Below, piece by piece: positions 44,816 through 55,991 of a DNA stretch of 64,000 nucleotides. Numbering within the stretch: the stretch's first letter is position 1; every line of letters begins with the position of its first letter. Both the position numbers and the translations under genes were made by a program. Source of the DNA: Acytostelium subglobosum LB1 (Eukaryota > Evosea > Eumycetozoa > Acytosteliales > Acytosteliaceae); assembly GCF_000787575.1 (NCBI RefSeq), contig NW_012236507.1:6253-70252 (forward strand), written 5' to 3'. Under the pieces are notes generated by a model that ran no database searches, was not told the origin of the DNA, and saw only the letters and a list, made by a program, of their open reading frames with translations.

Positions 44816-47425
44816 TTACTTCTGTAGCTCAACCAGTGGTGGTCCACTATGACTGGAGCTGGTTGCCATCGATGCAACATTGTTCTGCTCTGGCGACTTG
44901 ACATCCATGTTGGTGGTGAATGTCGATGTCTTCCTGGACAGCATGGACACTGAGTACTTGGTTGGATCACCCAACTTGTCGAGCTTGGTCTTGACCAACT
45001 CAATGAATGGACCCGTCATCTGAGGTAGGTACTCAACCTTTGGCTTCTCTGGACCATTCTTTTCCTCTACATTCTCCTCACCATGGCCATCCATACTGGA
45101 CATTGACGATGTCTGTGTTGTCGTAGTGGTAGTTGGTGTTGATGACTCGAGTGTTGGCGATGAGGTAGATGGTGAGAACAACTTCTTTGACTTCTTTTGC
45201 TCCTTCTCTTGCTTCTTCTTCTTGAGCTCACGCTCAGCAGCCTCCTTCTCCTCCTTTACACGTCTCTCAATGTTCCTCTGCTCGATCCTATACTTCTGGT
45301 ACTCGATGACTTTGTCCAACTCTGGCAACACCTTATCCTTCATCGATGGTGACAGTGGTCCAAATATCTCTGATGTTACATCAACCTCTTCATCCTTGAG
45401 GAACTGCAGTAGACCAAGTAGCCAAGTGACCGATTGAGACAGCAGTCCAGTTGATATCGATCCATTGTTGGATACATTCTGTTTGGCATCAGATGACACC
45501 AAGTCGTGAAACATATCATATATCCTCTCCATCAATATGTAGTTGACATCCTCAAACAATGCCAATCTCTCCTGCATTGTGATCGCCGCACTCTTGTCCT
45601 TTCTAAACTTCTTCTTCAAGACCTTTGCATTGATATCCACTGGTCCTCCCTCCACAGCACAGTTACCTGCTTGCTGTTGTTGTTGTGACTGTTGCTGTTG
45701 CTGGTTATAATGTGGTTGTTGTTGTTGAGGTGATCCAGATGTTGGTGATGTTGACTTTGGTGAGAATAAATTGGATGGTTTGAGCCAATTGAACTTGTTG
45801 AGTAGGTTGCTGCCGCTGCCCTTGTTCTTGTCGTGGGTGACTGGTGATGGAGGCTGTGAATGTGAGGTTGGTACATGATCGACATCTGGAGTCCCGATGG
45901 TAGGTGTATTCCCAACTGACTTGGCAAGTACTGGCGTATTATAGTCATCATATTCCTCGCTGGCACCAGTTGCAGTTTGTTGGAGGTCCAGATCTTGATC
46001 ATCCTCCTCTTTGAGCTCACCAAACTCAGCCACAGTGATGATCTTCTTGATGCAATGCGCTACTCGCTCAAAGTGATATCCAATGTTCGCCTTTGTGAAC
46101 AGCTTGCCCAGTGGTTCGTAGAGCACTGGCAACAACTCTCTGATGATCTCGATCATCTCCTCATTGCCAAGCACCTCGATAAAGTCATCCTTCTCCTTCT
46201 TGCGCTTCTCCATCTTGACATACTCAAACAACAGTGTGAAGTGCTCCTCGGTCAGCGTGGAGATGAGGTCTGGGTCCATCGAAGGACTGGATGGCCACTG
46301 GTACTGCATGATCTGTATGGGCTCAGGCACCTCCTTGAAGGTTGCTATTGGTTTGCCGTCGAACGATTGTATCTTGTCGATGTTCATTACGAATCCCTTC
46401 ATCTTGCCAATTAGCAGCTTGCGGGCATTCTTGTTGGGATGTGACTGGAGTGAGATCTCTGCATCCTTCTGTGCCTTCTTCAATATCTGCTCAGTCTTGC
46501 CACTCTCGACCAACACCGATGTGAACGTTTGAATGAGATTCCTGGCACCAAATGGCTTGGCAAGGAACAGTGCGATGAATCCCTTGAGCAATGTGATTGG
46601 ATTGGCAATGGTCAACGATGCTCTAATAGCCTTGATCGGTGTGATGGTGTAGAGTTTCTTCATCTTTTGCAACTGCTTTGGATCTCTCAACTCACGCTCC
46701 ATCCACAGCGACATGATCTTGATCAAGGTGAGTGTGAACTCGGTGAATTCTGACGGCAGGTCTCTAAAGTTCTTGGTCTTGAGTACGATATTGAACAGAC
46801 CAGATATGCCATTCTGTGCATCGCTACCCTGTGCCTCCTTGCTCTTCTTCTCAAAGTTCATAATGATGATGTGCGTCAACTCAGTGAGACGCTTTTGATG
46901 CTTGGCGATTGACTCATCACGCTCAATATCCTTTGGATTCTTCTCTCTCTCCTCTTCGGCAATATCATTCTCCTTGTCGTCGAGTGTCTGCTGACTTGGC
47001 TTCCTGTTGTAGCGCCTCTTCTGTCTGTTCTTCATCTCCTGCTCGAGGACAGGGTCATCCATCAGCTTGAGCTTCTTGTCGTAGTCCTTCTCCTGGGGTG
47101 TCCTGAGGGCCACGTCAAAGACCTTGACCACGAACTTTCTGAATTGATCGCCAGTCTCTTGTTTGGAGGCCATCTGTGACTGGATGATCATCTTTGGCAG
47201 AGTGTGAATCAGTTGACGGAACTTAATCTTTGCCTGCTCCTTGTGTGTCAGCAGTGGTATCGATGTCAATTGATTGAACAGGAATCTCAGGAACAATGTC
47301 TGATTGAGTGCCTCTGCATCGGCAAAGTACATTGTGATCTCCTCCATCACAGAGTACTTTAGCAATTGTTGCTTAAAGAATGCCTCCTGGTCATGAGTCA
47401 ACTTTATCTCCATTGGTCCATCCAT
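44816..47425 (-). CDS. DUF3818-type (PX-associated) protein without a PX domain
   Basis: A single exon of 869 residues. The N-terminal region (DQEAFFKQQLLKYSVMEEIT, then FLFNQLTSIPLLT) resembles the PXB/PX-associated region of fungal proteins, and residues about 255-330 contain the diagnostic block IKAIRASLTIANPITLLKGF followed by IALFLAKPFGARNLIQ, characteristic of DUF3818. Fungal members carry a PX domain and act in membrane or lipid transport; none is visible here. A Gln/Pro/Ser-rich linker (about 510-600) separates a second helical part, which holds a Lys/Glu-rich coiled coil (IEQRNIERRVKEEKEAAERE). The C-terminus is Ser/Thr-rich. The start ATG at 47425 is followed by MDGPMEIKLTHDQ. The gene lies 96 bp upstream of the FNIP gene start, on the same strand. 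Role: probably membrane-contact or traffic related, by inference. Confidence 0.8.
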   Translation of the reverse strand: MDGPMEIKLTHDQEAFFKQQLLKYSVMEEITMYFADAEALNQTLFLRFLFNQLTSIPLLTHKEQAKIKFRQLIHTLPKMIIQSQMASKQETGDQFRKFVVKVFDVALRTPQEKDYDKKLKLMDDPVLEQEMKNRQKRRYNRKPSQQTLDDKENDIAEEEREKNPKDIERDESIAKHQKRLTELTHIIIMNFEKKSKEAQGSDAQNGISGLFNIVLKTKNFRDLPSEFTEFTLTLIKIMSLWMERELRDPKQLQKMKKLYTITPIKAIRASLTIANPITLLKGFIALFLAKPFGARNLIQTFTSVLVESGKTEQILKKAQKDAEISLQSHPNKNARKLLIGKMKGFVMNIDKIQSFDGKPIATFKEVPEPIQIMQYQWPSSPSMDPDLISTLTEEHFTLLFEYVKMEKRKKEKDDFIEVLGNEEMIEIIRELLPVLYEPLGKLFTKANIGYHFERVAHCIKKIITVAEFGELKEEDDQDLDLQQTATGASEEYDDYNTPVLAKSVGNTPTIGTPDVDHVPTSHSQPPSPVTHDKNKGSGSNLLNKFNWLKPSNLFSPKSTSPTSGSPQQQQPHYNQQQQQSQQQQQAGNCAVEGGPVDINAKVLKKKFRKDKSAAITMQERLALFEDVNYILMERIYDMFHDLVSSDAKQNVSNNGSISTGLLSQSVTWLLGLLQFLKDEEVDVTSEIFGPLSPSMKDKVLPELDKVIEYQKYRIEQRNIERRVKEEKEAAERELKKKKQEKEQKKSKKLFSPSTSSPTLESSTPTTTTTTQTSSMSSMDGHGEENVEEKNGPEKPKVEYLPQMTGPFIELVKTKLDKLGDPTKYSVSMLSRKTSTFTTNMDVKSPEQNNVASMATSSSHSGPPLVELQK

Positions 47426-48414
47426 TGTTATTGTTGTTATAATGATTGGTCAATTTGATTTTGGTTGATTGATTGATTGATTGATTGGTATCTAGTTGTA
47501 TCGGATGGATGGATGGCTTAACTCTGTATTTATTGTTTAGTTTAATAATGTTAGTTTGTGTATATAATCCAATTGATTAATTAATAATTAATGTAAACAC
47601 ACAACAGGAAGCATCGCCCTGATTAACCAAGGATTGGTTTGATTGATTGATTGATTGGCAAGGGGTTGGATGGATATCACCTACACACTTGGCACACACA
47701 CAACACACAATTGACAGAGTCAATATCTGATGGCTGATTACATCTCCTCTTGATACCACTTCACAACCACATCATTCATTCAAATGAAATTCATCATCTA
47801 TGTAAACGCTCTGTCACACAATCAATTGATCAGATAAATCTGTGAACATTCCAACAGTGTGTGTGGGTGATGAGATTGTAACAGATAAACAACAATAACG
47901 GGTGTTGAGGTGTGAATTTAGCCTTACATGGAATGTTGTATCTCTATGTTGAATGTTATTATTATTATTATTATTGAATGATTAGATGATTATGACAAGA
48001 AGTCTAGAAGTTGTGAAGTTGTACACAACTTATTAAACAAACACACTACACTTATTATTATCAATTTACTTGTTTGATAAGTCTTGACTGACCAGGATCA
48101 TCTACCGATGGGCCAACAACCAATGATAGGACCTCACCCCCACTGATGGCAGTTATTATCCTGTCGGTGACCAAAATTGGTCTGGAAACCCACCAACCAC
48201 CTTACAACAAACATCCTTTGGGGGCTAAAACTCTGATAACGATAGAGAGAGAGATTCCCATTTGTTATTATTATTATTGAGTCGACTATTAGTTGAATGA
48301 TCATTCCCAATCACTCACTGAATCAATCAATCAATAGCTACTTACTTACTTGAACGACACAAAGTAATAGTAAAGTCAAAGTCGATGGGTAGTAGTAATG
48401 TCTATGATAGTACT
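47426..48414. other. Intergenic region
   Basis: Nearly 1 kb without a gene. It contains TGAT-repeat tracts (about 47463-47486 and 47642-47657), a TTA tract near 47959-47973, and a small hairpin GACCAA/TTGGTC at 48169-48182. The TGAT tracts and the short inverted repeat look like simple-sequence DNA. Confidence 0.6.
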
Positions 48415-48895
48415 TTATACAACTTTTGGTCTTCTCTTATGAGCAGGCTTTCTTGAGGACTTCTTCTTCTTAATATGTTGTTTCTTCTTTGGTACCTTCT
48501 TCTTCTTTGTAGTAGTAGTATCGTTTGTTTCCATTGATTCATTAGTATCCTCTTCATCATCCTGCTGTTGATCGACAACCACATCCTTTGCTTTGGTAAG
48601 TGCTTGCATCTCTGGTGGAACATTCAAGTCTTTTTGTTGTTGTTGTGTGTGTGTGTGTTAGTGTTTTGAACATTATCCATCTACTTCAACAACAACAATG
48701 GTGAACCAAATGATATTGTTGTTGTTGTTGATCACAGTTCGACAACATACCCATGACATTAGTATCTTGTGTGGCCAAATGTGCGTTCATTTTGTCGACG
48801 ATTCTCTGTAGTCTCATGCTCTCATGAACCACCAACTTTGCTCTCATAGCAGCGACATTCTTTAATCTTCTCTTGGCTCTAACTGATCCTCCCAT
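48415..48895 (-). CDS. Small basic nucleolar protein, LLPH/DUF2423-like
   Basis: Two exons (48895-48751, 48629-48415) join in phase 1 to give 119 residues. The N-terminus MGGSVRAKRRLKNVAAMRAK, followed by an Arg/Lys-rich helix (HESMRLQRIVDKMNAHLA), resembles the short conserved start of LLP-homologue/YBL028C proteins (family DUF2423). The middle is acidic (DDEEDTNESME), and the C-terminus is a lysine/arginine-rich tail (KKKVPKKKQHIKKKKS, HKRRPKVV). Members are pre-60S associated nucleolar proteins. The match rests on a short stretch, length and charge pattern, so it is tentative. The intron contains the (TG)n/(CA)n and CAA tracts at 48640-48730. It is divergent from the mL44-like gene. Confidence 0.6.
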
Positions 48896-49295
48896 TCTCT
48901 ATATATATATGTATTGGTTTTAGTTTAGTTTTATATATATATAATATATAAATGTGTATGTGTATGTAAGAGTTTATTATGATTGATTTCAACACACCAT
49001 TTCAAGTCGAGGGTCTCATGATTCGTTCGGTTGTTTTATTTTTTAATTAAATTTAATTGAATTGTTCAACACCATTGGTCCATGATGTTATTATTTAGTA
49101 GTTAAATAATAATTCATTATTATTATTACTACAATAAAAGGTGTTATCTATTTTATTGTCCATGTCATATAATAGTATACTCATTGTCCAATTCAGGAGT
49201 TCCTATCTCATTTCTAAAGACTAGACACCCTAGGCCAACCAAACAAACAGGACAAACAAGTTTTGTTCCTCAATTCATTGTCAAACGAACGAACA
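48896..49295. promoter_or_regulatory. Divergent intergenic region
   Basis: A 400-bp AT-rich spacer between two divergent genes, both with products expected in ribosome biology (nucleolar and mitochondrial). It holds short AT and TTA tracts. No specific element can be named. Confidence 0.4.
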
Positions 49296-50592
49296 ATGAT
49301 AAGCACTAAACATCTTGTTTCTACTACTACTAGTAATGTCCTATTAAGGCGTACTCTATTATCAACAGCAACAGTAGTATATAATCCTAGATCACTATAT
49401 ACAACAACATCAACAACATCATCAACAACAACTACTACTACACCAAATACCACTAAAGGCAAAGGTTTGAGACATCTGACCTTTGAAAGAGATATATACT
49501 ATGACTTGCACGTCAAGCTAAATGATGAGTTGGCTGTTCAAAGGAGAACAATTGGCATTCATCAACATGATCAACCACTACAACAGTCTGAACAACATGA
49601 ACAACAACAACAACAACAACAGAATCTACAACAGAATCAACAACAACAACAACAACAACAGACAGAGATAAAGGCAACAAATGATAAACAACTTCACAAA
49701 GACCGAATCAAACAACTCAAATCATTGGGCATTTCCTTTGACAACAATCTATTACCAATCTCAGTGTCAGAGAGCTTGACCAATGACCAAATCACACCTT
49801 TCGCATCGCAGAACATGCTTCTCTACTTTGGTATGATTGATCATCACTATCATCATCATCGATCGAGTGTTGATCATGTTCACTAACCTTGTATCGTACT
49901 ACTTAGGTAATCTTGTATATAGTACAGTGATCTCAGAGGTTGTTAAAGAACACTTGGACACAGACATTGAGATAAAAAAGGAGTTCACTGCCATTGCCAA
50001 GAGCGCCTCTTTCTTGAGTCGAAGAGCAGATGTCATTGGTTTGGCAAAGGTAATGCGTATGGAGTTTAATGACAGGGAGTCAAGACATCAGCAGACATTC
50101 ATCGGTCACTATAGATACAAGTGTCTTGGAAAGTTCATGGGTGCACTCTATCTCGAGCAAGGCTTCGACGTTGTAAACAACTTTATCCGAAGACATGTCC
50201 TACTGCCGAGCAACACACCTCTAGAGTCCTACGTACTACAAGAGCCAGAGTCTCAAGTGATTCAGAAGTTCTTCCAATACAAGATGGAACCACCCATTAT
50301 AACGTATGTTTAGCGGTAACAAGTTGTCCAAGTATTGTCCTAACATGTTACCACCTTAAAAACTTCCAGTTCCAGGTTGTATTCAGCACCAGTCTATAGA
50401 TCATCGATTGAGTCTGGCAATCAAAGATTGGTCGAGTCATATGGCTGCACTGAACAAGAGGCCAGATACAATGCATTCGAATCACTACAGACACATTGTT
50501 CATCGCTTACATCAATTCTCACACTGTTGATGGCTTCCAAACCAAAGATTGACAAGTCCACTAACATCAATAAGAAGAGTACACGTCGATAA
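49296..50592 (+). CDS. mrpl44: Mitochondrial ribosomal protein mL44-like (RNase III fold)
   Basis: Three exons (49296-49830, 49907-50303, 50376-50592) encode about 382 residues. The leader MISTKHLVSTTTSNVLLRRT is basic and Ser/Thr-rich, as for mitochondrial import. A Gln-rich stretch follows. The RNase III-like domain begins at LLYFGNLVYSTVISEVV and includes FLSRRADVIGLAKVMRM and YKCLGKFMGALYLEQGF. The catalytic signature ExLEFLGD of active RNase III is degenerate (LLYFGN, Asp to Asn), as expected of a structural ribosomal protein. The C-terminal exon holds a double-stranded-RNA-binding-like segment (APVYRSSIESGNQRLVESYG, TEQEARYNAFESL). Intron 2 has two possible acceptors 6 nt apart (50369 and 50375), both in frame. 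The start is the first ATG after the TTG-only upstream frame. Confidence 0.85.
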
Positions 50593-50605
50593 ACATAACA
50601 GTTCT

Positions 50606-53076
50606 TTACTTAAATAATGTCCAATATCGTCGACGTTTATCCAATCTCTCCTTTTGATTGACTAGATAGTTGGTGATGTGATGATGGATGGTCTCTTTGG
50701 CCAACTCGATGAAGGCCAGTAGGTTGGTGAATGGCTTTGGCGAGCTCTCCAATATATGTCTGACCACTACCATGTATCCATTCTTTATGGCCAACTCCAT
50801 CTCTTTCTCACCATACTGAGGATTGTGACTGTTTAGGAAGATGTACACTGATAGTCGCTCGTGTTGCAAAGCCGTCAGACGGTGTGTCTCTGTAAAGTGC
50901 TTGGGTTGTGCAATGTACTTGATCATACCAATGTCACCATTCTTGCACAGTCTCTGGAAGGTCTTGTCCGGCACCACCAGTGAACCCAGAGATAGACGAT
51001 GTTTACTCATAAACACCTGAAGGATATCAAGATGTCCATAGTAGATCAGACTGTTGGCACATGAATCAATGTTTGATGTGTTACTGTCCACGGGTATCAC
51101 TCTAACAAGGTAGTTTAGGATGTCTGTCTTTCCATGCTGACTGGCCACACCCACCAGAGTGGAGTAACTTATTGACTGTTTGTTGATGGTACTGCGATAC
51201 AAATAGTCAAATGTATCAAGGTGACCAGATGTAATTGCACTGATCATCACATCAGTGCTAATAATCTCATGTGATGAGTTGTCTCCATTGTTCCTTGCAT
51301 ATTCTAATACATATTGAGTGATTACCAAGTCCTTCTTTGCAGCAGCGATCAATGCCTTTTGATAATGATGTTGCTTATCAAATGTCTCACATATAAACTT
51401 GACAATATCAATATGACCACCTTCACATGCCTTGATCAATGTAAGTTTAGAGCATACAGCTGATTGTTTCTTTGATAGGTACTCTACAATCTCAAGGTGC
51501 CCATTCTATTGTAAATTTGAGTTAGTAAGTGAGCCAACAACTTGGTATCAAGATATAACATACCAAACATGAACTCTCCAATGCAAATGATGTGTAGCCT
51601 TCGTTCCTATTCATATCAAGGTACTTTACAACATCCAAATGTCCATTTGATCTATAAATAACATGTTGATTAATATATTAAGGTCTTTGTCCAATACCAT
51701 TATTATACATACGCTGCAAAGTCTATCGCTCTATTTGATCCACCCTCTGACCTACATTGACTTAGGAACTTTACAACATTCAAATGTCCATGGTACCTAT
51801 GATTGAGCAAGTATTAATATCTATCAATCAATCATACAGTCATTCAATCTAGAGGGAGGGATACTTACGCACTACCATTCAATGCTTGTTTGCTTGCACC
51901 TTCACTTCTGTTTGAATGTAGGAATTGTACAATATCCAAATGACCATATGTTGCTGCATTGTCCATGGCTTCAAAGGTTGTACCATCATAGTTTTGTGAA
52001 TGTAGGAAGCTGACGAGATCAAGATCACCGACTTTACACGCGAGGTTCAGAGCATTGGACCTTAGACGACTGTTGATGAATGAGTTGATGTACTTTACAA
52101 TGTAGAAATGACCTTTAGTTGCAGCTCGCTCCAGTGCATAGAAGTAGTTGGCCTGTGTGAACTCGGGATTGCCAATGGCAATATGGACTGATATGTAGTT
52201 GAGTACATGTAGATGTCCGTTGATGGCAGCATGTAGGAATGCCATGAATCCAGCTGGTTCAGTCCTATTCTCCCATAGATATTGTACAATTTCCAAATGG
52301 CCGTTGGCACATGCATTGTTTATGGCATCTAGACTACATCCTTCTGTTCGGTTCAAGTGCAGGAACTTGACCACATCCAAGTGACCATTGGCACAAGCCA
52401 TATGCATTGCCAACTGAGTACATCCTTCGGTCCTATTCAGATGTAAGTACTCCAGGATGTTCAAGTGACCATACTCTGCAGCCAGATCCATGGCACCAAC
52501 AGTACATCCTTCATCACGATACTCGTTGATCCATTCGACCACCTCCAAGTGTCCGTTCTTTGCAGCAAGATCCATGGCATTACTAGTACATCCCTCGGTA
52601 CGATTGTCAGATAGGAATGTGACCAGTTTAAGATGACCACCTTCAGCGGCACTATCCAAACTTGACATGGTGAAGATATCATTGCATTGTGGAATGGAGA
52701 AGAATGAGTGTATGATGTCCAGTCGACCCAGTCGACACAGTTGATCAATGTGACGTGGTATCCAACCAAGTAAAGGACGTTCACATCGTAGCTTGTCCTT
52801 TATAAGTTCAATGTGATTGTTCTCTATAATCCAATCGACACTTATAATAGTATTGTATCGCTTGTGTACACGTCTACATTGACATCGATGTACAAAGTGG
52901 AACACACGATGTCTGACTACCACATTCATTATCAATCGTTTGAACAGTCTGTCAAACTCTGTTGTTGGTTGGATATCATTGTTATAGTCTAGAAGATTGA
53001 AATTGAAATGTGGTCTGTCCAATGGTGTAACTATTATCTTATCACAATAGAGTGTCTCTGTGATTGTTGATGCCAT
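50606..53076 (-). CDS. Ankyrin-repeat protein
   Basis: Five-part model with four coding exons: 53076-51869, 51796-51713, 51651-51564 and 51505-50606, in total 759 residues. The N-terminus contains a conserved-type block (IISVDWIIENNHIELIKDKL). From about residue 120 the protein is a run of ankyrin-like repeats with the dictyostelid pattern NGHLDVVKFLHLNRTEGC and ATYGHLDIVQFLHSNRSEG, continuing through the two tiny exons (YHGHLNVVKFLSQCRSEGG, SNGHLDVVKYLDMNRNEG) and into the last exon (GGHIDIVKFICETFD). Introns fall inside repeats in phases 2, 2 and 0. Proteins of this family are very numerous in dictyostelids and mostly of unknown function. Its stop lies only 13 bp from the stop of the mL44-like gene. 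Confidence 0.87.
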
Positions 53077-53920
53077 GATATGGTCAACCTGTGAATGTAA
53101 CTTTGATTGTTTGATTGATTGTTTGATTGATTGATTAGAGATAGAGTAACTTTAAATAATAATCTATAACATTACAAAAGATAATACAGTATAACAACAA
53201 CAACAAAAACAACATCAACCTATCCTCCTACGAGGAGTTACCACTTCATATCCACCTATTGACCAATATCCAACCAAAGAGTGTGTTGATGTGATAATTG
53301 TTTATTGGATACCTATTTACGTATCAATGATTGGGGTTATACTCGTATGGTGTTGGAAGTGGTAAGTGTGCGAGAGTGATGGTGTGTGGTGAGTGTGATC
53401 AAAGAGATCGGATCATTATTATTAGAATAACAGATAGTGATAATAGTTACCATTATTAGATAAGAAAGGTTTTAGAAAGTAATACCTAAACCAAGTAGTT
53501 CTCAGAGACTTTATATAGAGTTCTTTGGTAACAGAATACCTATCATGTAGAATAGAGTTGGGTATCGAAAATTCCAATCAATCGGATCAATCGAGAATCA
53601 TTTCCCTGATCAGACGCGTCAAAGAATCCTTCTTTCGTATCCATCATTTTTGTGTAGGGCACAATCATATTTACAAATATCTATCTTTATTATTAGATAT
53701 TATAATCTATACAATATATATATATTATTATTTGTTATTTCAACTAGAGAATAAAAGTAAATGTTTAATTAAATTCAATAATAAATAAATTGATGTTGAC
53801 CCAAAAAAACGAACGAAAGACCTTTCTCTCTTTTCAAAACCTGATCTACCCCAAACAAACTATCAAACAATCAAACAAACATTACATATCTCTAATATAT
53901 ACAACTAAACAATAACAATA
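53077..53920. promoter_or_regulatory. Divergent intergenic region
   Basis: An 844-bp AT-rich spacer between divergent genes. It holds TGATT-type repeats, a CTCCTACGAGGAG hairpin at about 53226-53238, a TTATATAG element near 53511-53518 and A-rich tracts close to the RCL1 start. No gene is supported; the 87-codon frame at 53525 is AT-rich chance. Confidence 0.45.
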
Positions 53921-55225
53921 ATGTTAAAGTTACAAGGATCTAAACAGTTTAGACAGAGAATAATATTCTCAACACTCAGTGGTCGACCAATAAAGATTGC
54001 AAACATCAGAGATGACGAGGAGAAGCCTGGTTTGGCAGACTACGAGATCTCATTCCTGAGGCTCATGGACAAGCTGACCAACGGCACAAAGATAGATATC
54101 AACTCCACTGGTACAACAGTCACATATATACCAGGTGTCATTGTCGGTGGCAAGGCAACTCACGACTGTCCACTATCACGCGCAATCGGTTACTATGTCG
54201 AAGCATTAATCTGCATCGCACCATTCGCAAAGACACCAATGGACATCAACTTTAATGGAATAACAAACAATGATATAGACATGACTGTATGTATCATCAA
54301 GAACATCATCAACTCAATCATAGTTAGTCGATATCACTCACTCAATCAATCAATCAATCAAACAACAACAGATAGACACAATTAGAACTACTACACTACC
54401 TATTGTAAGAAAGTTTGGAATAGAGGAGGGTCTGTCGATAAAGATATTGAAGAGAGGAGCACCACCTGGAGGTGGTGGATGTGTTGTGTTTAGATGTCCC
54501 ATTGTACAGCAGTTGAAACCACTGCAACTGATCGATGAAGGAAAGATCAGAAGAATCAGAGGCATTGCCTACGCCACGCGTGTCTCACCTCAGATACCAA
54601 ACCGTGTGCTGGACACGGCCAAGGGCGTGCTGCTCAACTTTACACCAGACATCTTTATCTCTGCCGATCATTACAAAGGAAACGAATCAGGACAGTATGT
54701 GATCATCGAGACAATCAAACAACGATCGACCACTCACTGACTTGAACGATCAATCAACTCCACTCACTTAGGTCACCTGGATTTGGATTGACATTGGTAG
54801 CAGAGACGACAACAGGTTGCTGTATATCGGCAGAGTGCATGGGCGAGCCTGGTGAGGCACCAGAGGATCTAGGTGAGAGGACTGCCAACTTTTTGCTTGA
54901 GGAGATACTCAATGGCGGATGCATCGATAGCAACAACCAGAGTCTGGCATTGTTGTTCATGGTCCTATGTCCAGAGGATATTTCCAAAGTCAGACTTGGC
55001 AAGTTGACACCTTACACGTATGTAGTTTAGTTCTCTGCTCGAGTCTGGGTGATTGATCGATTGATCACATGACTGACAACATACACACACAGAATCGACT
55101 TTATCAGAAACATCAAGGAGTTCTTTGGTGTTACATTCAAGATTGAGCCTGATGAGGAGACCAAGACCATCATCTTCACATGTCTGGGCATTGGTTTCAA
55201 GAATATGGCAAGAAGAACATTCTAA
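53921..55225 (+). CDS. rcl1: RNA 3'-terminal phosphate cyclase-like protein Rcl1
   Basis: Four exons (53921-54286, 54372-54694, 54772-55017, 55093-55225) encode 355 residues, near the usual 370. The family blocks occur in order: LQGSKQFRQRIIFSTLSGRP, FLRLMDKLTNGTKIDINSTG, ILKRGAPPGGGGCVVFRCP, IRRIRGIAYATRVSPQI, SPGFGLTLVAETTTG, LLEEILNGGCIDSNNQSLAL and the end GIGFKNMARRTF. All three introns have consensus borders and restore conserved sequence (NESGQ-SPGFG; LTPYT-IDFIRN). Rcl1 is a component of the SSU processome in the nucleolus, needed with Bms1 for 18S rRNA maturation; it lacks true cyclase activity in studied species. It is divergent from the ankyrin gene. Confidence 0.96.
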
Positions 55226-55346
55226 AGTGATTACATACCGGAGAATAAAGACATCTATCTTCTCCTTTGGTCATTTATTGGTAAGAGCCGCACTAGCTGG
55301 GAGAGTCTATACAATGTGAGAGGCGTGTCCACCTGTCTTTGATCTA

Positions 55347-55868
55347 TCATTGCCAAATCAGGTTGCCAACAACGGTGTACTTGTTCTGGTAGAATTTAGC
55401 CCATTTCTCGACCAGTCCTAGTTCCTTCTCATCGTACGATGATGTGTCTGGTTGATCGAGACAGGTAGGATCCAAGTTATTTTTGCCGAGACACTTGGTG
55501 ACGTCGTGACCAGCAAAGACATGATATCCTCCACCAACACCATAGAGATCACGCTTCTCTGTCACGTCAAAGATAATACCACCGACACTGACAAAGATTG
55601 GCTTGTCAGCACTGGTACCATCGTATTGTGTGATCTCTGCCAATGTATAATCTCTCTTCTCATAAGTTGGTGTAGGTATAGTTGGTGTTGCTGTTGTATC
55701 TGTCATCTTATTGTTATTGTTATTGTTATTTAATGAGTATGCAATTACGATAGTTAATACAGCCAATGCAAATAGAGTGTAATATAATATATATTGATTC
55801 TGTTGTTGTTGATACAAGAATGCTCCTATTCCTGCCGTTATACTTAGTGCTACATAAAGTAATAACAT
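55347..55868 (-). CDS. Cytochrome b5-like heme-binding (MAPR family) membrane protein
   Basis: A single exon of 173 residues starting at the ATG at 55868; the upstream frame begins only at TTG. Two hydrophobic segments are close to the N-terminus (LLLYVALSITAGIGAFLY and YILYYTLFALAVLTIVIAYS), then an Asn run. The domain shows YTLAEITQYDG, PIFVSVGGIIFDVTEKRDLY, and GVGGGYHVFAGHDVTKCLGK, the core of membrane-associated progesterone receptor/neudesin-type cytochrome b5-like domains, which bind heme through tyrosines. The C-terminal KWAKFYQNKYTVVG is the closing strand. The family supports P450 reactions and sterol handling at the ER membrane. It converges with RCL1 at 121 bp. Confidence 0.9.
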   Translation of the reverse strand: MLLLYVALSITAGIGAFLYQQQQNQYILYYTLFALAVLTIVIAYSLNNNNNNNKMTDTTATPTIPTPTYEKRDYTLAEITQYDGTSADKPIFVSVGGIIFDVTEKRDLYGVGGGYHVFAGHDVTKCLGKNNLDPTCLDQPDTSSYDEKELGLVEKWAKFYQNKYTVVGNLIWQ

Positions 55869-55991
55869 TGTTTGTTTGTTCAAGAATGAGTCTAATCAAA
55901 AAAATCGAACCCTCATGTTTGCAAGACTGATCAGAGACCAAAAGTTTCAATTGTCTCATATGCATGAATTATATCAACTTGAACACTTGCA

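Noticed and set aside
53525-53788. Plus-strand frame of 87 codons
   Set aside because: AT-rich translation ending in poly-Tyr/Ile/Asn; no conserved pattern.
55895-55935. Minus-strand GGTTCGATT resembling a tRNA T-arm
   Set aside because: The flanking T-run pairs only by wobble, and no D-arm or anticodon arm fits at the required spacing.
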